From the NCBI GenBank assembly GCA_965205235.1, contig CBDBGD010000002.1:62001-126000 (forward strand): DNA of 64,000 nucleotides, read 5' to 3'. Numbering within the stretch: position 1 is the first letter of the stretch; each line of letters begins with the position of its first letter. This DNA is from CBDBGD01 sp965205235 (GTDB lineage: Bacteria; Chloroflexota; Dehalococcoidia; Lucifugimonadales; UBA1127). The translations under genes and the position numbers were made by a program. Of the stretch, positions 9,630 to 17,805 are shown piece after piece. Under the pieces are notes generated by a model. It was not told the DNA's origin. It ran no database searches and saw only the letters and a list, made by a program, of their open reading frames with translations.

Positions 9630-10832
9630 TCACCACCGATGGGACTCCTCCGCATGGACGTGGTCTGGCAGCCGGTAGCTTATCCCCGCCTCGTCCACCA
9701 TCGAGACGTCCAGCATGGCAGTCAGCTTGTTGTTCTTCCGCGCGCGGCTCTTGAAGAGCCCGTTCATGAAGTCGTCGTACCGGTTCTGCATGCGGAACCA
9801 CCACAGCACCCCGAACGTGGGGTAGCGGGGAAACATGAGCTGCTCCGCTACATCGGGGCCGATGAGCGCGCGAGAGATTCGGAACACGTAGTGCGCCAGC
9901 TTTCGGCGGGCCACCGGTTCGGTCACTCCCGCAATCAACGGTGACGAGTTGACCAGCGCATTTGAAAGCGATACCGACTCAAGCTCGGCCTCGGGCTCGC
10001 ACGCAAGCCCAACCTTGAACGTCTCCAGGGCGTCCGACTCATCGCGGAACAGGATCGTCTCGGGGATGCCCATGAGATGGCCGGAGTAGCGCCAGACCTG
10101 CATGAAGCTCGCGCGCTCTTCGTCGTCGAACTTGGCGCCCAGTCTCTTCAGGTGTATCAGCGACCTCGCCGAGAACGCGGTGATCGCAAAGCCCGTGTGG
10201 GCCGCGCTGACCGGCGTGCCCCACGCCTCGTGGTCCCAGTCGTCCGATGCGTCCAGCAGGCGCCTGACCATCGCATGGACCAGGCGGATGCGGACGGACA
10301 GCTTCCATCCGTCACCATCTCGGTCCATGCCGCCGGGGAGGAAGATCTCCATCATGTGGCGGTTGTTCTGTCTCAGCCGTCGAATGCCCTGGTCACGGAT
10401 CTTTCCCGTGATGAAGAAGGATTTGGCGATGTTCGTGGCGAACCCCTCCACCAGCGTGCCGGCCACCATCGCTCCCAGCATCAGCCGCGCGTTGCGGTGG
10501 AACATGCGGATGCCCGGGAAGTGCCCGGGCAAGTCGAGCCAGTCGGGCGGAGTCGAACAGGACTCGAAGAACTCCCGCAGGACGGCCGGCGCGTCCCGCA
10601 GCGCACGCTCGTCGCCCTCCATCCCGGTGCGGATCAGCCTGCCCAGCTCCGTCTGGCCCAGGGGGGCAAGCTCCTCCATCAGCCCGTCGGCTTCGGGGTC
10701 GCCGATGACCGTGTGAGCGATGTAGTTCTGCGCCCGCTCCGGATCGATCGCCCGGGCCAGCTCGTAGCCCCTCGTGTAGGCCGATGGCATCCCCATCGAT
10801 CCGCTCCGCGTCAGTTCTTGACCCCATCGCAT
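9630..10832 (-). CDS. Oxygenase MpaB family protein (DUF2236)
   Basis: The 400-residue protein matches the MpaB / latex-clearing protein catalytic domain. A helix with RIRLVHAMVRRLL and the following WGTPVSAAHTGFAITAFSARSLIHLKRLG segment are the characteristic haem-pocket region, with basic and histidine residues in place. Family members are b-type haem oxygenases or related enzymes acting on polyisoprene or hydrophobic substrates. The start is taken at the ATG at 10832; a second ATG pair about 12 codons in (MGMPSAYTRGYELAR) is equally plausible. It stands alone and is convergent with the GIY-YIG-like gene. Confidence 0.85.
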   Translation of the reverse strand: MRWGQELTRSGSMGMPSAYTRGYELARAIDPERAQNYIAHTVIGDPEADGLMEELAPLGQTELGRLIRTGMEGDERALRDAPAVLREFFESCSTPPDWLDLPGHFPGIRMFHRNARLMLGAMVAGTLVEGFATNIAKSFFITGKIRDQGIRRLRQNNRHMMEIFLPGGMDRDGDGWKLSVRIRLVHAMVRRLLDASDDWDHEAWGTPVSAAHTGFAITAFSARSLIHLKRLGAKFDDEERASFMQVWRYSGHLMGIPETILFRDESDALETFKVGLACEPEAELESVSLSNALVNSSPLIAGVTEPVARRKLAHYVFRISRALIGPDVAEQLMFPRYPTFGVLWWFRMQNRYDDFMNGLFKSRARKNNKLTAMLDVSMVDEAGISYRLPDHVHAEESHRW

Positions 10833-10975
10833 TCTAGCACTCGTTCGTAGCTTTCGGTTGTATGAGTTTTTCTCATCTTCGTTGACTCCCCCCGGATCGG
10901 CGTTCTACGCTCTTCACTACCACGGCAGAGTGTGGTGGAGGGACAACCCCGGCCCGAAAGAGGAGGCAACAGCCG

Positions 10976-12664
10976 TTGATTGATATCCAGCCTCAGCACG
11001 TTACGCTCGCACAGCTGTTTCAAGGCCGTCTCTTCAGAATCCCCCAGTATCAGCGGTCATATAGCTGGCACCGTAAACAGCGACAGGACTTGTTTGAGGA
11101 CATCCGGCGGGTCTTTGCGCACGGAACAAGTCGGTCGCATTTCATGGCGACTGTAGTCGGACTTAGACGCAAAGAGGAGACTATCGGGACTACAGCGCAT
11201 CAGTTCATCGACATAGTGGATGGGCAACAGAGGATCACAACGTTGATCCTGCTGCTTAAGGCTATCGCCGTGGCAATCGACACTTCGGACGCGAGAGTTC
11301 GTGACGAGCTCAATTCTTCGCTGGTCAAGGACGATAATGCCACTCTGCTACTGTTGCAAACCAACCACGATACCAGCGATTACTTCGCAAATTACCTGAA
11401 GCATGGAACGCACCCGTCATCAGAAGATACCGCAACCCATGCCGATTACCAGCTTCTGGCTGCGATGGAGGAGTGCGAGGAGTTTGTAGCCAGTTGGCAG
11501 AGCAGCGATAACTCTCTTGTAGAACTGGTCACGCTGCTGAAGAACCGATTGACCTTCATCTTGCATGAAATCGGTGACGAGTCTCTCGTCTACACCGTGT
11601 TCGAGGTCCTCAACAGTCGGGGATTGGATGTGTCTTGGTTTGACCGCCTCAAGAGCATGCTCATGGCGATTGTGTTTGATAGCGCAGTGAACAGGTCGGA
11701 GACCATTGATAGGGTCCATATGCTGTGGACACAGATATACGGCTGCGTTGGTCTCCGCCTAGGTTTGAGCACCGAATCATTGCGATTTGCCGCTACGCTC
11801 CGAAACCCGGTGTGCCCAAGTCGGCCATTAGGCGAAGAAGATGCCGCGCTGATGCTCTACGAACAGTCTAAAGACAGCCCCGAACAGGTGATTGAGACAA
11901 CCCGGTGGCTAAAGAACGTTACCGAAGCTGTCGATCAGATCGAAGCCAATCACAGGATGGCTGCGGTCAACAGAATTGTCCAAGCCAGGTTGGTAGCAAC
12001 AGCGGTGCATTTGCGTCAGGACTTCACCAAGAGTGAGCGCGACAGGATACTCCGCCGATGGGAGAACGTGACCTTCCGCATATACGGTATGTACGGAAGA
12101 GATGCTCGCTCGTCCGTCGGCGATTATGTGCGGCTTGCTTGGAGGATTGTCAACGAGTCACTGTCATCCAAGGCAACACTTGACGGGTTGTCTGCGATTG
12201 GCAGCAGGTTCCCGCTTGATAAAGCTGTGGAGCAACTACGCAGTGTAGATTGCTACACCAATTGGGGAGAGGAGTTACGGTACTTCTTGCACAGATACGA
12301 AGAACACCTGTCGGAGAAAGCCGGGCAGAACTTTCACAACGAGCAATGGCACCGCATTTGGGCAACTACTTCCGCAAGGTCCATTGAACACATACGCCCG
12401 CAGAGTTGGTGGACCTCGCGGGGCAGAGAGTGGGATGGGGGCAGAATGCATGGCCTCGGCAATCTAGTCTTGCTTCCCCCAGGGTTGAACTCCAGATTGC
12501 AGGACACACCTGCACGCGGGAAAGTGGACGCCTACACGAAGACGGGTCTCCTAATCGCACAAGAGGTTGCCGATACTGTATCTACATCCGGCTGGAGCCT
12601 TAAGGCCATGAAGGAGCGAGAAACTGCTCTGCTGGAGTGGGCCCTCCAAGAATGGTCAGACTAG
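10976..12664 (+). CDS. DUF262 and DUF1524 (HNH) domain protein, GmrSD-like
   Basis: The 562-residue protein combines an N-terminal DUF262 domain and a C-terminal DUF1524 HNH nuclease. DUF262 shows FRIPQYQRSYSWHRKQ near residues 20-36 and FIDIVDGQQRITTLILLL near 78-95. The HNH part has SIEHIRPQSWW followed by LGNLVLLPPGLNSRLQD. Together these are the two halves of GmrS and GmrD, a type IV system that cuts modified phage DNA, fused in one chain as in many bacteria. It starts with TTG preceded by GAGGAGG. GC content is visibly lower than in neighbours, suggesting acquisition. No methylase or other defence gene adjoins it, so a stand-alone role is inferred. Confidence 0.85.
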   Translation: MIDIQPQHVTLAQLFQGRLFRIPQYQRSYSWHRKQRQDLFEDIRRVFAHGTSRSHFMATVVGLRRKEETIGTTAHQFIDIVDGQQRITTLILLLKAIAVAIDTSDARVRDELNSSLVKDDNATLLLLQTNHDTSDYFANYLKHGTHPSSEDTATHADYQLLAAMEECEEFVASWQSSDNSLVELVTLLKNRLTFILHEIGDESLVYTVFEVLNSRGLDVSWFDRLKSMLMAIVFDSAVNRSETIDRVHMLWTQIYGCVGLRLGLSTESLRFAATLRNPVCPSRPLGEEDAALMLYEQSKDSPEQVIETTRWLKNVTEAVDQIEANHRMAAVNRIVQARLVATAVHLRQDFTKSERDRILRRWENVTFRIYGMYGRDARSSVGDYVRLAWRIVNESLSSKATLDGLSAIGSRFPLDKAVEQLRSVDCYTNWGEELRYFLHRYEEHLSEKAGQNFHNEQWHRIWATTSARSIEHIRPQSWWTSRGREWDGGRMHGLGNLVLLPPGLNSRLQDTPARGKVDAYTKTGLLIAQEVADTVSTSGWSLKAMKERETALLEWALQEWSD

Positions 12665-12859
12665 CAGGTCGCTCAGGAATAGGCTGACACAGCGGAATCA
12701 CTCTCGGTCCTCCGCTCCCACTGCCGAGTCATGTCGGAGTCCGGGCGCAAGACCAATTGCGTAATCTCCGCCAGTCTGGTGCCGACCAAGCCAAGGACCA
12801 ACCCCCCACCCTCCCCCTTCACGCTACAATAGTCGCAGCACTGACCCGCTGAGAGGCCG

Positions 12860-15322
12860 ATGAACGAACAGCCAACACCCCGCGACGTCATGCGGGCGCG
12901 CGCCGCGGCGCTCCTCGAGTTCCCCGCCGTCCGGCTTCGCCTCGCCTCCCACACCAGCTCCGTGCTGGGCCGCGAGCACGCCCTCGCGCTGGAGCCCGCC
13001 TGGGACCGCGAGGAGGTCCTCCGCCGCCAGCGCGAGACGGCCGAGGCCCGCAGCTTCCTCGACGGCGGCGGCGATCTCGACCTCGCGGACGCGGCCGACA
13101 TCCGCCCCATCGTCCAGCGCACGGCGCGCGACGGCCTCGTCGGCGGCCCCGACCTCCGCCAGGTCCACGACACCCTCCGAGCCGTCCGCCTGGCCCGAAA
13201 CGCCATCCTCCGCAGCCGCCGAGACCTCGGCCTCCTGGCGACGCTCGCGAACCGCCTCCCCGACCTCGAATCGTTGGAGCGCGAGCTGGGCCGCGCCATC
13301 GGCCGCGACGGCGCGGTCCAGGACGCCGCGTCACCCGCGCTCCGGGAAGCGCGCAGCCAGGCGGGCATCGCCTACGGCCGCCTCGTCCAGACCCTGGACC
13401 GCATCCTCCGCTCCAGCCTGGGCCGCCGCGTGCTCCAGGAGTCCCTGATGACCGAGCGCAACGGGCGCATGGTGCTCCCCGTCCGCGTGGAGCAGCGAAG
13501 TCACTTCCCCGGCCTCGTCCATGACGCCTCCGACAGCGGCGCAACGCTCTTCATGGAGCCTCTCGCCACGGTCTCACTGGGCAACCGCTGGCAGGAGATG
13601 AAGATCGCCGCCGCCCGCGAGGAGGAGCGCGTCCTCCGCCGCCTCTCGGCCGGCGTCGGCGCGGAGGCGCCCGCCATCGCCGCCGCGCTCGACACCATGG
13701 CCCGCCTCGACGCGGCCGTGGCGCGGGCACGCTACGCCCGCGAGCTCGGCGCGACGGCCCCCGCCGTCGCCGACGAGGACACGCCCTACCTGCGACTGGT
13801 CGAGGCCCGCCACCCGCTGCTGACGGGGTCGGTCGTCCCGGTCTCGCTGGAGCTTGGCCGCCGGCCCGACTCCGACCCCGGCTGGACGGCGCTGCTCATC
13901 AGCGGCCCCAACGCTGGCGGCAAGACCGTCGCCCTCAAGACCACGGGCCTGCTGTCGCTGATGCACCAGGCCGGTCTCCAGGTGCCCGCCGCGCCGGGGA
14001 CGGTCCTCCCCGTGTGGGACGGCGTCTACGCCGACATCGGCGACCAGCAGAGCATCGAGCTCTCCCTGTCGACCTTTAGCTCCCACGTCACCTCCGTGCG
14101 CTCCATCCTCGCGTCGGCCTCGCCCCACTCCCTCGTCCTGCTCGACGAGCTCGGCACCAGCACCGACCCGGAGGAGGGCGCGGCGCTGGCCAAGGCGCTG
14201 CTGCTGCTCTTCGTCGCGCGCCGCATCCCGCTGGTCGCGACGACGCACCAGCGCGAGGTGGCCGCGCTCGCCCAGGAGGCGCCCGGCGCGCTCAACGCCA
14301 GCGTCGAGCTCGACCCATCGACCCTCGCGCCCACCTACCGGCTCACCCTGGGCCTCCCCGGTCGAAGCTATGCGCTCGCCATCGCGGCGCGGCTGGGGTT
14401 GGGCCCGGAGGTCGTCGAAAAGGCGCGCAGCCTGCTGAGCCCCGGCCACCGGCGGCTGGAGGGCCTGCTGATCGAGCTGCAGGAGGAGCGCCACGAGGCC
14501 GCCCGCATGCGCCACGAGGCGCAGGAGCTACGCGACCGGGCGGCGCAGCAACAGGAGGAGGTCGAGACTCGCCTCGAAGACCTGCGCGCGGAGGAGGACC
14601 GGGAGACCTCCGACGCCCGTCTCGGCCTGCAGGCCCAGGCCCGCGCTCTCCAGGACCGCCTCCGCGCCGCCGAGCGCGCCCTGCGAGCCGTCACCGCCGC
14701 CCCCGCCATGCCGCGCACACCCCAGCGAAGCCAGGCCCTGCGGGAGGCCGCCGCGACGGTGCGAGAGGTGCAGCGCGAGCTCCGCTCCGAGGCGTGGCAG
14801 CCCGCGCCCGTCCGCGCCCAGTGGCTCGGCGCCCTGGCCGTCGGCGACCCCGTCCGCGTCCGCGGCTTCTCCGGCCCCGCCGAGGTCATCGCGTCGCCCG
14901 ACGCGTCGGGCACCGTCGAGGTCGCCGTGGGCGACTTCCGCCTGCGCGTCCCCCAGGACCAGCTCGAGCTCCCGTCGGAGCCGCCCGCGCCCGCGACGGA
15001 GCCCGCGCCCAGCGGCCGCTGGGGCCGCCCCGTCGTCGAACAGCCAGCGCCGACATCGGACGAGGCCAAGCCCGTCGCACCTCCCGCGATCGAGCTCGAC
15101 CTCCGCGGCCACCGCGTCGAGGAGGCGCTGGAGCAGCTCGAAGCCTTCCTCGACCGCGCCGTGCTCCACGGCCATTCGCGCGTCCGCATCGTCCACGGCG
15201 AGGGTACCGGCGCCCTCCGCCGCGCTCTGCGGGAGCGCCTGCAGCGCCACACCCTCGTCCTCTCCTGGAGCACGGAGGACGACCGCCGCGGCGACGGTAC
15301 CACCCTGGTGGACCTTGCCTGA
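12860..15322 (+). CDS. mutS2: Endonuclease MutS2
   Basis: The 820-residue protein has the MutS2 plan. It starts with the core/lever domain, then the ATPase with Walker A ISGPNAGGKTVALKT near residues 348-362 and SLVLLDELGTSTDPEEGAAL near 425-445. A long coiled coil (residues about 520-640) follows, and then a C-terminal Smr nuclease domain (IELDLRGHRVEEALEQLEAFLD, later RIVHGEGTGALRRAL). MutS2 lacks the mismatch-binding domain and acts against recombination and in rescue of collided ribosomes. A TACAAT box at 12825-12830 may be its -10. It is followed nine bases later by recO. Confidence 0.95.
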   Translation: MNEQPTPRDVMRARAAALLEFPAVRLRLASHTSSVLGREHALALEPAWDREEVLRRQRETAEARSFLDGGGDLDLADAADIRPIVQRTARDGLVGGPDLRQVHDTLRAVRLARNAILRSRRDLGLLATLANRLPDLESLERELGRAIGRDGAVQDAASPALREARSQAGIAYGRLVQTLDRILRSSLGRRVLQESLMTERNGRMVLPVRVEQRSHFPGLVHDASDSGATLFMEPLATVSLGNRWQEMKIAAAREEERVLRRLSAGVGAEAPAIAAALDTMARLDAAVARARYARELGATAPAVADEDTPYLRLVEARHPLLTGSVVPVSLELGRRPDSDPGWTALLISGPNAGGKTVALKTTGLLSLMHQAGLQVPAAPGTVLPVWDGVYADIGDQQSIELSLSTFSSHVTSVRSILASASPHSLVLLDELGTSTDPEEGAALAKALLLLFVARRIPLVATTHQREVAALAQEAPGALNASVELDPSTLAPTYRLTLGLPGRSYALAIAARLGLGPEVVEKARSLLSPGHRRLEGLLIELQEERHEAARMRHEAQELRDRAAQQQEEVETRLEDLRAEEDRETSDARLGLQAQARALQDRLRAAERALRAVTAAPAMPRTPQRSQALREAAATVREVQRELRSEAWQPAPVRAQWLGALAVGDPVRVRGFSGPAEVIASPDASGTVEVAVGDFRLRVPQDQLELPSEPPAPATEPAPSGRWGRPVVEQPAPTSDEAKPVAPPAIELDLRGHRVEEALEQLEAFLDRAVLHGHSRVRIVHGEGTGALRRALRERLQRHTLVLSWSTEDDRRGDGTTLVDLA

Positions 15323-15331
15323 GGTGGCGCG

Positions 15332-16126
15332 ATGACGACCGACCGGCCCCGCCTCTACAAGACAGAGGCCGTCGTCCTCAAGCACATCCCCGTCGGCGAG
15401 GCCGACCGCATCGTCACGCTCTTCACCCCCGACCTGGGCATCGTCCGCGCCTCGGCCAAGGGCGTCCGACGCCCCAGGAGCCGCCTCGCCGGCCACCTCG
15501 AGCCCCTGGTCCGCTGCCGCCTCATGCTGGCGCGCGGCCGCAGCCTGGACATCATCAGCGGCGCCGAGACCCTGCAGGGCTTCACCGCCGTCCGCGAGGA
15601 CTTGGAGCAGCTTGGCCGCGCCATGGTCTGCGTCGAGCTCGTCGACGCCTTCAGCCCCGAGGGGCAGGCCAACCGCCCCCTCTACGACCTGCTCGTCGAG
15701 GCGCTGGAGTGGCTGGAGTCGGGCGAGGGTGACTGGGCCCCGCGCTTCTTCGAGCTCCACCTGCTCGGCCTGACCGGCTACATGCCGGAGCTCCGCCGCT
15801 GCGTGGGATGTGCGGGAGAGGTCCAGCCGGGAGAGCACGCTTTCAGTCCGGGCCTCGGCGGCGTCCTCTGCCGCTCCTGCGTCGAGGGCGGCCTGCCCAA
15901 CCTGCCCCCGGAGCGCGCCGCCGGGCCGATCATCCCCCTCTCGCTCGACGCGCTGAAGGTGCTCCGCTACGTCCAGGGCCATCCCTACCAGGAGGTCCGC
16001 CGCATCCGCCTCGACGCGCCCCTGGCGCGTGGGCTGGAGCGATTGCTGCGGGGCTACACGGGCTACCTTCTCGAGCGCGGCCTGCGCGCGCCGGAGTTCC
16101 TCGAGGGTGTGCGGCGGTTGGGCTGA
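15332..16126 (+). CDS. recO: DNA repair protein RecO
   Basis: The 264-residue protein begins with the OB-fold typical of RecO (YKTEAVVLKHIPVGEADRIVTLFTP and KGVRRPRSRLAGHLEPL). A helical domain follows, with a four-cysteine zinc site of pattern CVGC...CRSC near residues 155-190. RecO loads RecA with RecR in gap repair. It follows mutS2 closely and is probably co-transcribed with it; recR lies about 21 kb away in this window on the other strand. Confidence 0.94.
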   Translation: MTTDRPRLYKTEAVVLKHIPVGEADRIVTLFTPDLGIVRASAKGVRRPRSRLAGHLEPLVRCRLMLARGRSLDIISGAETLQGFTAVREDLEQLGRAMVCVELVDAFSPEGQANRPLYDLLVEALEWLESGEGDWAPRFFELHLLGLTGYMPELRRCVGCAGEVQPGEHAFSPGLGGVLCRSCVEGGLPNLPPERAAGPIIPLSLDALKVLRYVQGHPYQEVRRIRLDAPLARGLERLLRGYTGYLLERGLRAPEFLEGVRRLG

Positions 16127-16151
16127 GGCGGCGAGGGAGTCGGCGCGGCGG

Positions 16152-17432
16152 CTAGCGCAGCACCCGCTCGAAACGCGCGCTGCTGCGGAACGGCCCGACG
16201 ACGGCCAGGTTCAGGCTCTCCGGCGTCACCAGCGATTCGGCCAGCGCCCGGACCTCCTCCGCCTCCACGGCGTCGATCTTCGCCGCTATCTCGTCCACAG
16301 TGAGGACGCGGTCCAGCAGCAGCTCCTGGCTGCCGCCCCAGAACGCCACGCTCCGGGTGTCCTCCATGCGGAGGAGCAGGCGGCCCTTGACCATCTCCTT
16401 CACCTTGGCGAGCTCCTCCTCCGGCGCCGTGCGCGCCAGCTTGCGGAGCTCCTCCAGCGCCGCCTCCAGCGCCGACGCGGCGTTCTTCGGGTGCACGGCA
16501 AAGTAGACCAGCAGTGCCCCCGCGTCCTTGTAGTGGCTGGCGGTGCTGTACGCCGAGTAGACCAGCCCCCGCTTCTCCCGCAGCTCCAGGAAGAGCCGGC
16601 TGCTCATCCCCTCGCCCAGGATCGAGTTGAGCAGGCCCATGGTGTACCGCTGCGGGTCCGTCGACGACAGTCCCCGCACCGCCAGGCAGACGTGCGCCTG
16701 GTCCGTCTTGCGCCACTCGACGCGCACCCGCGGCTCCGACTGGCCGTTGCGGGCGGGGTACCAGCTCCGCGGCGCCCCCGATGCCCAGTCGCCCATGTGC
16801 TCCGTCAGCAGGCCGACGACCTGGTCGTGCGTCACCTCCCCCGCCACCGAGACCACGGTGTTCGAGGGCACGTACTGCGGCCCCATGCACTCCAGCAGCG
16901 CATCGCGGGTCAGCGCCCGCACCGAGTCCGGCGTGCCGCCCGGGTCGCGCCCCAGCGGCTGGTCCGGCCACAGGATCAGGTCGATGAGCGCGCCCACCCG
17001 GTCGTCGGGGTGGTCGTTCACCATCGCAAGCTCTTCCAGGATGACGCCCCGCTCCTTCTCCATCTCCTCCGCGTCGAAGGTGGAGTTGCGGAGCAGGTCC
17101 GCCAGCAGGTCCACAGTCGTGGGGAAGTGGAAGCCCGGCACCTTGGCCCAGTACGCCGTGACCTCCCGGTCGGTGCTGCCGTTCATCGACCCGCCCACGC
17201 GCTCGATGGTCTCGCTGATCTCCTGCGGTGTGGGGCGGCGCTCCGTGCCCTTGAACAGCAGGTGCTCGACGAAGTGAAAGGCCCCGCTCTGCTCGTCAGT
17301 CTCGTAGCGGGACCCTGCTGCGATGAAGAAGCCGATGCTCACCGACCGCGTGTGGGGCATGTGGCTGGTCAGCACACGCAGGCCGTTGGGCAACACGCTT
17401 CGTTCGTACACAGACACCTCTTGGAAGTTCAC
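16152..17432 (-). CDS. M16 family metallopeptidase (pitrilysin/processing-peptidase type)
   Basis: The 426-residue protein has the inverted zinc motif HFVEHLLFKGTERR near residues 50-63 (HxxEH) with the downstream glutamate in the E...VTAYWAKV region. The second half-domain carries the RxxxY-like KRGLVYSAYS segment. This is the short, single-chain M16B form common next to DNA or RNA metabolism genes. Such enzymes are cytoplasmic or exported oligopeptidases. It converges with recO, leaving 25 bases between their stops. Confidence 0.92.
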   Translation of the reverse strand: MNFQEVSVYERSVLPNGLRVLTSHMPHTRSVSIGFFIAAGSRYETDEQSGAFHFVEHLLFKGTERRPTPQEISETIERVGGSMNGSTDREVTAYWAKVPGFHFPTTVDLLADLLRNSTFDAEEMEKERGVILEELAMVNDHPDDRVGALIDLILWPDQPLGRDPGGTPDSVRALTRDALLECMGPQYVPSNTVVSVAGEVTHDQVVGLLTEHMGDWASGAPRSWYPARNGQSEPRVRVEWRKTDQAHVCLAVRGLSSTDPQRYTMGLLNSILGEGMSSRLFLELREKRGLVYSAYSTASHYKDAGALLVYFAVHPKNAASALEAALEELRKLARTAPEEELAKVKEMVKGRLLLRMEDTRSVAFWGGSQELLLDRVLTVDEIAAKIDAVEAEEVRALAESLVTPESLNLAVVGPFRSSARFERVLR

Positions 17433-17505
17433 GAGTGGAGGACGCGCACCTTCCAGTGTAGGGTTTTCACGCCGCGTGGGTCAATTGCAACGCGCAGCCT
17501 TTCCC

Positions 17506-17712
17506 CTACGCATACACCGCCACCACCACAGCGTCCGCCGGCACGGCCGGGTCGAAGAACAGCACGGCGCACGACCGCCCCGCCACCATCTCCGACGCCG
17601 CAATGTTCCGAGCGACCGGCACGTCGGCCAGCCACGTCGCCAGGCTCCCCGCCACCTGCACCGTCGCCCGGTGCGTGGTCCCCTTGAACGATTTCACCGT
17701 CGCCTTACGCAT
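17506..17712 (-). CDS. Small protein at the end of the capsid/tail cassette
   Basis: A 68-residue protein starts at the ATG at 17712, preceded by AGGAGG about 13 bases upstream. It is predicted beta-rich (ATVQVAGSLATWLADVPVA and ending DPAVPADAVVVAVYA) without a membrane helix. I do not recognise a named family. Its position directly downstream of the tail-type protein gene, on the same strand, suggests a small virion or tail accessory protein. The frame is open 22 codons further upstream, but that part is made of the interspersed repeat and is unlikely to be coding. Confidence 0.5.
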   Translation of the reverse strand: MRKATVKSFKGTTHRATVQVAGSLATWLADVPVARNIAASEMVAGRSCAVLFFDPAVPADAVVVAVYA

Positions 17713-17748
17713 CTCCACGAGCTTCCTCCTGCCTTGCGTGTAGTTGTC

Positions 17749-17801
17749 CCGCTCACCCTGAGCTTGTCGAAGGGTCACCCTGAGGCTCTCGAAGGGGTGA
17801 G
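17749..17801. repeat. Interspersed short repeat (tandem pair)
   Basis: Two tandem copies of a unit resembling CACCCTGAGCTTGTCGAAGG lie between the tail-type gene and the small gene. The same unit recurs at 21013-21036 on the far side of the capsid cassette and, in shorter forms, near 26640 and 61940. It behaves as a non-coding REP-like element of this genome. Confidence 0.7.
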
Positions 17802-17805
17802 CCCG

